Positions 11,884 through 21,850 of a stretch of DNA of 64,000 nt are shown here, piece by piece. Made by a program: the position numbers and the translations under genes. The notes under the pieces were generated by a model, which was not told where the DNA came from, did not search any database, and was given only the letters and a program-made list of their open reading frames with translations. Origin of the DNA: Serendipita indica DSM 11827 (taxonomy: Eukaryota > Basidiomycota > Agaricomycetes > Sebacinales > Serendipitaceae); the NCBI GenBank assembly GCA_910890315.1, contig CAJVGD010000006.1:372001-436000 (forward strand), given 5' to 3'. Each line of letters begins with the position of its first letter. Position 1 is the stretch's first letter.

Positions 11884-14800
11884 ATGCGCACGCTGTTGCA
11901 CTCGTCTCGGATACTCGCTCTTGGCCTTGGTCTTTACGCCGCAACTGCCAATGGCCAGGCATCACTTCCAGCCGCCCGGTACGTCTGAACTCCTCTCAAA
12001 GAGCTGTAGATACGCTAACATGGCTTAGATGGGGCCAGGCGACCACGGTCATAGGTTCAACCATCCTTGTACACGGCGGCAAGCTGGACCAGAACAACTC
12101 TTTTTCATATTCGTCCGCTCCAAATACGGCACAGCTGCTTTCTCTCGATCTCTCTTCAGGATTCACCCTTGACAATCCCCCATGGGGCGATGTAGACGCC
12201 CCCAATGGACCAGCACTCGCCTTTCACTCCATTACAGCCTTTTCACAGCAAGAACTCTTGTTTTTCGGTGGAGACCCAGGTCCGGAGCTTCCACTCTCTA
12301 CCCGAAACGACTCGGCTGGTACGCTCTGGTATGCAGGCCACCGAGGCACTTGGAAGACATACCCAGACGGCTGGGCTCAACAGCCAATGCGACGACAATA
12401 TCATTCAGCAAACTCTTTTCACGGTCGTGTATTCATTACCGGCGGTGAAAAAGTCGACGGGAGTGACTTTGGCTTTCGGGATCCATACGTGTTTAACCCG
12501 TGGGTCTCGGGATCGCAGTTCTCTGCGCTCTCGAGCGACGCAAGTCCTCCAGATCTCGTCGGGCATTCGACCATCACCTTGCCCAATGGCACCCTTTTTG
12601 TTCTCGGTGGCTATTCACGGTCCACTCAGCAACTTCAACCACTGAACACGGTCTACACCTATAACATTTGGGACGGGTCTTGGTCGAGCTTCAACACGAA
12701 TGGGGACGTGGTTCCCACTGGTCGAAGAAACTTTGCCGCGGTTCTCGTAGGAACCGACTCGGTCCTGATTCATGGTGGGGCCGATGGGAGCTTCTTGCAA
12801 GGCCGATCCGATGGTTTCCTGCTCAGCTTTAGCTCCAGGACCTGGACATCACTCCCAGCATTGGATCAAGCCCTCGGTGCCCGATGGGATCATGCTGCTT
12901 TTGGCATTGGCAATAGTGTCTTTTTTGCCTATGGTACGTATCCTCAGCCCTATTACCCCACCTTTTAATGCTACTTAGGATACACTTCCAATGGTCCCGC
13001 ATCCAATGCGTTGCTACTTTATGACGTTCCAAGCGGATCATTCCAAGGCTCTTATACGCCACCAGGCGGGCTGCCAAATACAAATTCCCCTGCTATATAT
13101 CCTGATAATGGTGGCGGTGGTGGGGGAGGTGGTAATTCTCCTCCCTCTGGCTCTGGCTCAGGAGACAGTAGCCCAGGTGGACAAGACACCACTGGCAACC
13201 CTGGAGGCTCGACTTCGCCTCCTCACAATGGCCAGAGTGGAAATGATTCAAAAGGAAACAGCACGCCAATCGTCCTAGGTTCCATTTTTGGAGGGCTCGC
13301 GGCGGCTGCCCTCGTGGTGGTCATCATCGTCGTTTATCGACGTCGCAGAAATGATAGAAACAATAGAAGAGGATGGAGTGGAACCTCTGATGATGCCGAA
13401 AAGCTCGTCGTGGTTGGTGGCTTCCAACGAGTTCCCCGCGGAAAAGGATATGGTCTCGTCACTCGCCTCCTCAACGTTCGACCTACAACAGTATACACGC
13501 AGGCACCCGCACGCGAGAGGTTTGATATTCTTGGAGACGAAGCCAATTCGCATTACCGCAGAGAGTCGCGCCCGCGAGGATACAGGACTGGAACGGGAGA
13601 TACTGGAAGTAGCTATGGTGCAGGGAACCTTAGGCGCTGGGGAAGCTTGGGGAATGCGCCTTCGGCCATCGGCTCACTGGTCACCGCAAGTGTCAGTAGC
13701 TTCAAGACTACATTCGGGCTCAACAATCCGCCTCCTGCACCTGTTCAAGATCTCAAAGGCGACTCGAACAATGGGGGCTCTCGAAATCTCATGGCTCCTC
13801 CAAGTGCGTGGAGGCGTGGGTCGTCTTACACATCCAACTATCATACCGACCCCTTTGGAGATGAAAATGGTGTAGAAGAAGAATATCAACGCGCAATGGG
13901 TATGCAGCACGAGGCGCTCAAGAGGGCATCGTCCTCTGGCACCGACGAATACTCTGCCCTCATCCTCAATCGCAACCCATCAGAAGGAGTTGCGCAACCA
14001 ATTCCAGACACTTCCAGACACAGCAACTTGGCATTCATTCCCCTTGCTCCAGTAGTATCCGGCTCCACCGACCCATCTCAGTCTCACGGATCAGACGAAC
14101 ATCATGAGCGACAGAAAACGTCGGCCACGACACATGGTACGACTATTATTACTCCATTTGCCGACGGTTCGCAGCGTAGCGGATCCCCTCGAGTACATAG
14201 TCCAACTCCATACCAACTTCAGCGAGCCACATCGGCTGGTAGTCGTATTGGAGCGTCGCTCACACGTGCTATCTCCGCTGTCTCGACCCTCTTCAGCGGT
14301 GGCCACGAGTACCAGAGCCCACGTCAACGAGGCAAGTCTCTCGGCGGCGGTGTGACTGCGACGCCATACCAATACGACTATGAAGACCTACGGGACCCGA
14401 ATCCGCCACCTCCGATGCTAGGCATGGGCCTTCTCCCCATCGCCGAGTCGAGAGGCGAGGATGCTAGTCGCCATGCGAGCCGTTTCATGTCGTCCTCTGA
14501 AGGTGGCGTCGGGACAACGAGTACGGGTAGACCACCATTGGTGCTCAGGGCTTTGCACGGAAAGAGCTTGAGCTCCTTGAGAACGGCGAACAGCGAAGCA
14601 TTAGAGCGGTTAGGTACTGGCAATTGGAACGTCATTCAACGCGACGAAACTGGAAGCACGCGACGGACAGACGGGTCCCTTTCGAGTGTGCCAGACAGCC
14701 AATACACTGACCTGGTGGGTGAAAATGCAATGGGCGACGCGGATTCTGCGAGCATGAAGTGGCAGGATGTTGTAGGACAAGGTGGAGAGACACGTACCGT

Positions 14801-15104
14801 AGTCGAATCGCCGGTCGATTTGGCGTCCCGCGACACCTTCTTCAATGACCATCCTCCATTGGCGAGTCTTTCTGGTCCCTCTAGTCCTGCTGGACCACGA
14901 CCTATTCCCCCTTCCAAGCACGTGTCGTACAGTCTGGCCCAAAGGATGGAAACGCTCGGTAGAGGCGCGGACAATGCGCCTTCCTCACCCACAGCAAGAC
15001 ACCACGAGCCAACCTCTCCTCGACGACCAACCTATGTTCTCGCTCCCAAACCAACCCTCTTCATTGCCAATCCAGGAAGGCGCGGAGCTACAGATTCTTC
15101 ATGA
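11884..15104 (+). CDS. Secreted kelch-repeat protein with single membrane span and long cytoplasmic tail
   Basis: Predicted type I membrane protein. I chose the ATG at 11884 because it opens a signal peptide (RILALGLGLYAATANGQA) that joins in phase across an intron at about 11979-12027 to RWGQATTVIGSTILVHGGKL. The ectodomain has repeated kelch signatures with paired glycines: VHGGK, FFGGDPG, ITGGEKV, LGGYS, IHGGADG. A second intron (about 12933-12979) precedes YTSNGPASNALLLYDV. A Gly/Ser-rich linker with a run of eight glycines leads to one membrane helix (SIFGGLAAAALVVVIIVVY) and a basic stop-transfer RRRR. The remaining roughly 590 residues form a Ser/Pro/Arg-rich, presumably disordered cytoplasmic tail. 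Function unknown; the layout suggests a cell-wall or adhesion sensor rather than an enzyme. An upstream in-frame ATG at 11760 would bury the signal peptide. Confidence 0.85.
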
Positions 15105-15338
15105 TCCACCCACTAGCATGGCTGCTTTTGCCTATCGGCTATATTTACCCAGCATTGTTGTTCTGTATCAGCTCTTTCATCTTTATTCTCTTTGGCAAAT
15201 TCACGAGTGATTTACGACTGTTCACGATCCATACAGGCCCTTTTAGACGGACATTTTTCCTGCCATGTACCCAGTTCTTTGTCTTGCAATTGTATCCCGT
15301 GCTTCGTGATTCGGCTTGTGAACTTCTCACTTGGACGC

Positions 15339-16968
15339 ATGTCACGACTTGTTCGAGTTGGACATGTGTTGAAACCACCACAACTCCTCTCCCTTAGAGC
15401 AAACTCTACCATATCGAATGCTCTGAGGCAAATACAAACGCAGCAACCGTCGTTGGCCGTCGATTCATCCCAAGTCAAGATTCTCAACTTGCCGCAAGAG
15501 TTTTATTCGACATTACTCGTGCGTAAAATCATCAGAATAGAGTACGTATCACAAACAGATGTCGATCATATAGGAACGAATAAAAAATGCAAAGTCGCGA
15601 ATCTTTCTTTCGTCTCTGTATGTTGGGCATGACGAGCACGAGTTGGTCAGTGACGATAATTATGAACTCTTGAACTAGTTTAACGTTCACAGCTTCATGC
15701 ACTTGAGGACGCGTTGAAGACCAAGCCAAACCTCCAGGTTCATCTGCAATTGGATTACTTTCGCTCAACACGTCCTGGAGCGGATAGCACAGCACTCGCT
15801 CTATTACCACTAGTCAAAGCATATTCAGATCGGATACATGTCAACTTGTATCGCAGCCCAACGCTCAAGGGCCTTACCGCTCGCATCGTACCGAGGCGAT
15901 TTGACGAAGGTTGGGGCACATGGCATGCGAAAGTATATGGAACCGATAATGATATTATAATTTCGGGGTGAGTTAACTTGGAAAAGCCCAAGAATTTCTG
16001 ACATACGGAGGCAGAGCCAACCTCAATCGGAGCTATTTTGTCAATCGACAAGATCGTTATATAGCTTTCACCGAGCACAAAGGATTGGCGGATTATTGTG
16101 CAGAGTTTCTGGATATTTTTTCGCGCCACTCCTTCTCACTACAGCCATCCAGGAGCAAGCCATATGCTCTCGAGTGGCGGAGCAAAGATGGTGAATACCA
16201 GACTTTTGTCCCCCGCCTTCGACAAGAGCTAGAGTCGTTCCAACACCGGCATAGAGCTAGGGAACCCTCAAAGCAATCTGATGTGCAGCTCATTCCGATG
16301 ATACAGTCTGGACCGCTTGATATACGCGAGGAAGAACGTGCACTCTCAAATCTACTCTATACTTTCTCCCGTTCACATCAGAGTCATGTAGACCTTACAA
16401 GCGGCTATTTCGCACTTTACGAGCCATATCGACTACTTGTCTACAACTCCCAGTGTCGATGGAAGATATTGGCGGCGAGTCCCAAGGCCAATGGTTTCTA
16501 TGGCTCAAAGGGAATATCAGGTAGGATCCCGGATGGATATACCATACTAGAGCGCGAGTTTTGGAAAGGCGTCAAGCTGAGCCGGAAAGCCGACCAGGTC
16601 GACTTGCGGGAATGGGAAAAGGCAGGCTGGACGTATCATGCCAAAGGTGCAACCCAGAAGATTTAATTGATAACTGAGTGCTGATCTTGTAATGATAGGC
16701 ATTTGGCTTCGACCCAAGAGTGACGAACACCCGACAACAACTGTCTTCGGATCAACAAACCTCAATTCAAGATCCGCAAACTTGGACACAGAGCTTTCTT
16801 TTATCATGCATACACAATCCGATTCATTACGTGCACGTCTACATGACGAGGCGAATCGCATCTGGGCAAACGCATCGACCGCTGGAGAAGGAAACCTGGT
16901 CGCAACCCAGCCGGAAACCAACCTTTACCACTGAGATGATTGTACGGTTGGTTCGAGATATGTTGTGA
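15339..16968 (+). CDS. PGS1: CDP-diacylglycerol-glycerol-3-phosphate 3-phosphatidyltransferase (PGP synthase)
   Basis: Mitochondrial enzyme making phosphatidylglycerophosphate, the committed step to cardiolipin. A basic, hydroxyl-rich N-terminus fits a mitochondrial presequence. Conserved blocks follow across introns: LPQEFYSTLL, AKSRIFLSSLYVGHDEHEL, LDYFRSTRP, PRRFDEGWGTWHAKVYG, ANLNRSYFVNRQDRYI, YHAKGIWL and VFGSTNLNSRSANLDTE. Both phospholipase-D-type HxK motifs are present (WHAKVYG and YHAKG). The frame that carries these blocks stops at 16932-16934. The family-like C-terminal tail (QPSRKPTFTTEMIVRLVRDM) lies in the next frame to 16968, so there is an apparent one-base frame break near 16880-16900. 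The downstream Gtr2 gene converges from 63 bp away. Confidence 0.9.
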
Positions 16969-17030
16969 TAGATATCGACAGAGTAATATTACGACTTTTC
17001 GCCACTCAAGCGGGCGACGCTCTGCAACCC

Positions 17031-18473
17031 TCATGCTGAAGCTGCCCTTCTGTGTTGCTCTATAAGATCAAGGACTTGTAAGAGTGTCTCTCGGTAGAGA
17101 AGGACATTGTATTCGATGGTCCCTCGCAGGTCCTTCCAGACTTGCGAGGAGAGTCCCATTATGAGACTCAGTTCCCTGTCATCCTCGTCAAATTCTATGA
17201 CGAAATGAATCGGCCAATAGACCCACTTGTTGATCTGCCAGTATGCGATCGTGCTTTCGCTCAATATTAATTGGCACGAATAGGTCCCGTCTGATTCTCC
17301 TTCTCGCAATCTACATGCGGCATTAGTTTGCGCCATAGACGCGTGATCCTTACATACCCTGTACCGATGACCCCAGACATTGCGGTCAGAAGCTTGAGAT
17401 ACTCGACGCTTAAGCTAAATGTTGGCATTTCATGTGTCTCCTGGTTGGCCGAAACTCGAAGACAAGCCTTTGAGTCAAAGAGGAAAGCATATTGACTTCC
17501 ACATGACTGCCGCTCTTGTGAGCAAAGTTTATGGATATAGCGATACCTACGATGTGAACAGAGTTGAGCAGGTTTTCGTATTGTCCCAGCGTGTCTGTGG
17601 GTATCATGCGGGTGATGACATTTGAAAAAGCTTCGTATATGGTATGGTCGTATATGGATGTCGCATGAAACATCATGGACCGTGCAAGAGGGCTGTCATG
17701 GAGGTTTTGACCTTCCAATTCGTCGGCTATTCTCCGTTGAACGTCGCTGAACTTGGCTTATACGCCTTTAATATTTAGAATGATCCACCTTAGAGTGCGT
17801 ACCTTGCTTATTTTCGTTGGCGAGTGTCTCCATCTTGTGCACAAAGAGATGAAAGACGAGATGTACGGCATTGGCCTCAGTTGCAAAAGCAAGCATATCT
17901 GCAAACTGTGCAATAGCATTGAACCAGTGATCCTAAGGTCGAGTTATTAAGAGGAATGATCAAAGACGCTGTAAATGACTCGCATTGATGTCAAGAATGA
18001 ACACGACAGCTTGAACATCCCGTAAATAGCCAGTGAGATCTGTTTCGGGTATATCTTCGCTTCCAGGAAGATCCCATATCTCTAGTGGAATGATTGACCT
18101 ACAGAGCGTTAGAGTGTCGATACTAGCAGAGACAGTGGACACCATGTGAACCCGCAAAATATAAAATTGGACCTGCCTGAATCGTGTCTTTTTCATCTCC
18201 TGGGTCGTCTGCGCGAAGAATGTCTCCTTGGGAAGCGTTCCATCAAAAACAACGCGCTTGCACGACGTCTTTCCACTCCTAGATAATAAGAGCTTTAATA
18301 TACATATCTATATCGAAAGTGCCATCACATCCAGCGCCGCCTGGACTAGTTGAGGCTGGAGATGAGACTGGCCCAATGCGCGCAGCATACCTTCGTAAAC
18401 CAGTGATAAGAATCCGTTGGTAGTAGTTGTCTCCGACTTTGTCGTCTGCCTTTTTCGATGTTTCGACGACCAT
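17031..18473 (-). CDS. gtr2: RagC/D-type GTPase Gtr2
   Basis: Subunit of the vacuolar/lysosomal Rag (Gtr1-Gtr2, EGO) heterodimer that signals amino-acid state to TORC1. Six or more exons: QRILITGLRR joins SGKTSCKRVVFDGTLPKETF (P-loop GLRRSGKTS, as in Gtr2). Then come SIIPLEIWDLPGSEDIPETD (switch II DxPG), VQAVVFILDIN, HLVFHLFVHKMETL (base-recognition region), HATSIYDHTIYEAFSNVITR, and the C-terminal roadblock-like part ending in the RagC-like block KDLRGTIEYNVLLYRETLLQ. The base-recognition motif is HKME where RagC proteins usually carry HKVD, an Asp-to-Glu change. Start ATG at 18473. The C-terminal region has a longer loop than yeast Gtr2. Assignment to RagC/D rather than RagA/B rests on GLRRSGK and the closing block. 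Confidence 0.82.
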
Positions 18474-18636
18474 TGTTCAAATGTGGGTGGGGTCAAAGGT
18501 TGAACTCTACAACTACCAGCAATGGACGAGCCAATGAGAAATAGATAATCATACGATTGTACATGAGTATATACTCGAATCAAGATCGCTTGGCTTTCTC
18601 AACAAGTGCACTCCTTTGGCTCATACGGCTGCCTGC

Positions 18637-21388
18637 CTACTGTTGTCCACGACCAGGCCCTCCAAAGAAACCCTTTCTCGGCAGGGGTGGTCTCGCGAGT
18701 TGAGCTGATTGCACTTGACGAGAGACAGGAGCTTGGGAACTTGGTTGAGAGCTTGATTGGGCGTTTGGCCCTGGTTGATAGCTTGGTTGAGCATTTGGTT
18801 GGGGCCCTGGTTGAGAGCTTGATTGAGAGCCTGGTAATATGCGAGAGCTCGTGGATGGATTAAGCGTCGGTGGCGCGTTGACCATATCCCATGAAGGATT
18901 GCGTTGGTGTGGTGGTGGTGCAGGATAAGACACCTGAGGCGAGCTGCTCCTGGGCATCTGCACCAGTTGGGGTGGCGACATGCTGCGGGAATTGGAATTA
19001 TCTAAAGATAAATTATGAGTACATATCTACTGAGCACAGCTGGGTTTGTTACCTGAAGCGTTCCCGCTCGAGTCCTTTCTGGGCATCTGCACCATTTGGA
19101 GTGACGACATGCTGGGGGATTTAGCATTATCTAAAGATAAACCGTGAGTGCAAATCTACTGAACACTGTTGGGTTTGGTACCTGAGGCGTCCTCGCTCGA
19201 GTCCTTTCTGGGCATCTGCACCATTTTGAAGGGCGACACGCTGTGAGATTTAGCGTTGCCTAAAGTCAAGCTGTAAGTAAAGGTCTACTTGGCACAATGG
19301 GATTTGTTACCTTTGTCGCCATCGTCGTTGTCGTCGTTGTCTTCGTCGTCGTCGTCGTCGCTCGAGCCCCCTCCAGAACTCTCGTCATCTGTCGGCTCCC
19401 TTACTGCATCTCGGCTCCTCCAGGGTTCTTGTCATCCCCTACTGCAATTAGTCCCTGTCTCGGCTCGCTGGTCCGGCATCTGCATACCTGTGAATACAAG
19501 TGTCAAATCGATATGAGACCCGGCATCTGCGATATCCCTGAGCTTTTTGGAGGTGCTCAGCCGTTTCTCTCTATGCTGGACGCCGGTGACGCGCTTGTTG
19601 CCCTTCTCGCTTTCTTCCCAAATGAACGCACCGATCTTGGTGTCCAGGGAATATTCATCTAGTCATTATAAGCTCCAAGTAATGAAAAAACAATTTGACC
19701 CAAGACATACGTGGTGAGCCAATCGTGGAGCCAACTTTGACTGAAACTTTGACCGTTTCCTTAGAAAGGGGTTCCCTCTGCGATTCGAGTTAGAGCAAGT
19801 CGATTGCAACCAAGGATATAAACTTGCCTTTCCGATTCTCCCATTGATTTCATCCATCCGTGTGTCGTCCCGATTCTTGGCTTCGTCCATTTCTTCCCGA
19901 ATCCGGGCTGATTCTAGTGGCAAGTAAGCCTCAAGGGCTTTTGTCACTGCATCTGCGGCCTCTCGATAGGCACCCTGGATCTCTTCCTTCTTTGAAGTGC
20001 TGATCATATCTCCTAGCAGGCCGGAAGGGAGCTTTGATGCGGTATTGAGAGCCTCTAGAGACTTCGAAATGGCCCTATTCGTAGTAAGTATCGAACTATA
20101 TGCAATGGCCTCACTCACCGCTCCACAACTCTGAGTGTGCTGAGTTCTTTAGCCTCGCTTTTATTGTAAAGTTCAGCCACTTTTTCGCAATATTGAACTA
20201 ATCTTCGGTTCTGGAACATAAAAGGCCGTGGAGTGTCGCGAGATGCGAGAATGAGTTTCACTATGCGCTGGTCAGGCAGGTTACTGCTGTCTGTTGTAAA
20301 CGGTGAGCACTGCACGGCAATATCAATGATTTCTCACCCTGTTTATATGTTAGCCTTTATCCAAGAAGTAAAGGAGGTACATACCTTGAGCTCTTTCAAG
20401 AACTCGTCGTATTTTGCCTTGAGGCTGGCTCCTTCTCCCGCTTGGATAGCAGTGACGAGGCTAGTTTCCTAAGCAGTAGACTCGATATACCCAAAGTGGT
20501 TGCTCACCTTGTACCAAATCCCCAGACCTTGTTTTGTGACAAATGATATTTTCTGGGCTCGGTTGTGTCAGAAGCTCTGGCCTCTTCGGCAGCAGCAGAG
20601 ACAAGCCATGCAGCCTTGATCGCATACTCCATTGCCTATAAAACGTGCATCGTGAATTCTTAGCTCAGGACTCCTTGCCTGTTCCCTCACCTCAGACGTC
20701 AATCCTGATCCGGCCGCCTCTGCTTTGACCAGCAAATCCTTCAGTCCTTTGTGAACCGATCTCAGATTTTTGCTTGAAGTTGTGTGAATAGATGATAAAT
20801 GACAGCTAAACAGACTGACCATGAAATTGCGCAAACCGACTCATCAGTGTTGATTCTATCGACCATTCCACGAAGGAGCAGAGTATCGTCCAGACCTGGC
20901 TCCCAGAACTATGGAAGGTAAACTACCATCAACCTAGTTCGCTACAGGTACACATACCCCAAGCGTCTCTGAAGACGACAACGCGAGAACCGACGCCAGA
21001 TTATTCTTGCACTCTTCGCGCTCTTTCGTCCAGGCTTCAATGTGAATCGAACTGCTGGCAACATTCTTCGGTTCCGTTTCGAACTTCGTAGGGGCTTTTA
21101 ATTTGAGGAGGAAGCTTATCCGAGATATAAGGAGTTATACCCTTCTGAGGATATGTAAACTCACCCTTCCAGTGTGTATATGTCGTTGATGTATGTAGTA
21201 AAGGTATCCCAGGCCTCTTTATCTGAAAACTCTTCCGTGATAGGCGCGATCAGGTCAATAATAGCCTGAATCTTCTTCTTGGCCAGTTCGTGAATGGATA
21301 TGCTCGTTAGTATGTTGAAAGATGCATCCTTGAAATCTTCTCGGATGACCTCTAGAAGGCGCTCGAGGGGCTTTACTGAGGTGCTCAT
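18637..21388 (-). CDS. Uncharacterised helical protein A with repeated C-terminal exons
   Basis: I recognise no named domain. Many short exons encode amphipathic helices: MSTSVKPLERLLEVIREDFK, then AIIDLIAPITEEFSDKEAWD, HIEAWTKEREECKNNLASVL, DDTLLLRGMVDRINTDESV, QRIVKLILASRDTPRPFMFQ, and a coiled-coil-like segment (EAADAVTKALEAYLPLESAR). A more beta-like stretch EYSLDTKIGAFIWEESEKG follows, then an acidic Asp-rich region, three near-identical 26-residue exon repeats (MVQMPRKDSS), and a Pro/Gln/Ser-rich tail ending GFFGGPGRGQQ. Every helical block aligns with a block of gene B just upstream, so the two are tandem paralogs. The 5' end is unsettled: ATG 21388 is usable, but VETAM just before it parallels VEYAM in gene B, hinting at an upstream exon (perhaps around 21440-21650). 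The acidic/repeat/PQ tail is absent from gene B. Confidence 0.6.
18740..18840 (-). repeat. Degenerate minisatellite encoding a Pro/Gln/Ser tail
   Basis: On the plus strand, words like GGTTGAGAGCTTG and GGTTGATAGCTTG recur with small changes. On the coding strand they give QPGPNAQ and SSSQP repeats in the tail of protein A. Imperfect units of roughly 12-40 bp. Probably grows and shrinks by slippage. Confidence 0.6.
18952..19330 (-). repeat. Tandem 129-bp exon+intron repeat, about three copies
   Basis: The word GGGCATCTGCACCA occurs at 18952, 19081 and 19210, so the period is exactly 129 bp twice. Each unit holds a 78-bp exon (26 codons) and a 51-bp intron, read on the minus strand. Intron ends align between units, and every junction is phase 1 (after a codon's first base), so copies can be added without breaking frame. 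Encoded units share the core VQMPR, with MVQMPRKDSS in two of them. The copy nearest the 3' end of the gene is the most diverged, and the outer copy at 19210-19338 has a changed intron. Confidence 0.9.
19313..19375 (-). repeat. GAC/GAA trinucleotide run coding an acidic stretch
   Basis: Plus-strand TCGTCG/TTGTCG repeats read on the minus strand as an Asp-rich segment (SSDDDDDEDNDDNDDGDKG) immediately before the first 129-bp repeat exon of protein A. Simple-sequence expansion within an exon. Confidence 0.75.
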
Positions 21389-21850
21389 TGCAGTTTCAAC
21401 TGCTAGGTAGCGGTCACACTGGGCGCCTTATACATGTCATACTGACCTGCCTGTGTCCTCGAGGCTCATGAGGAAGGCCGTATAGTGTCTATCTTGGACC
21501 ATATCTCCCACATAAAAGGTATATGACACCCCTTGGGACACATCAGCTGATTGCCGGTTAAGAGCTAGTACAATTGAATTGAACCTGAGAGTTCCAAGAG
21601 GCGGGGGAAAAGCCCAAAGCTGTGTATCGCGATCTATCAAGCCATTCAACCCATCTCAGAGATCAGACGTCTTATCCTGGCCGGTTTACTAGTACCGCCT
21701 CGAAAGTTAGTATGCTACCCCAATTGGCTGGGCTAGGACAACCAGATTCAGATAGCCCCCAGTGGATCTAATAATCAGGAGATAACCTGTGCGAAGTAGT
21801 ATCCAATTGTGAGTTCACACGGCCAATTCCGGCGAAGATGAACAGAGGTC
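21389..21850. other. Spacer between the two helical paralogs
   Basis: About 460 bp between the end of gene B and the first secure ATG of gene A. A minus-strand open stretch at 21437-21649 (with VSYTFYVGDMVQDRHYTAFL) could be an upstream exon of gene A, but its splice phase does not join cleanly to the exon holding VETAM, so I leave it unassigned. Confidence 0.35.

Noticed and set aside
19289-19662. Plus-strand open frames of 75-121 codons
   Set aside because: Antisense to the acidic and DTKIGAFIWE exons of helical gene A; Val/Ser runs simply mirror the Asp codons.
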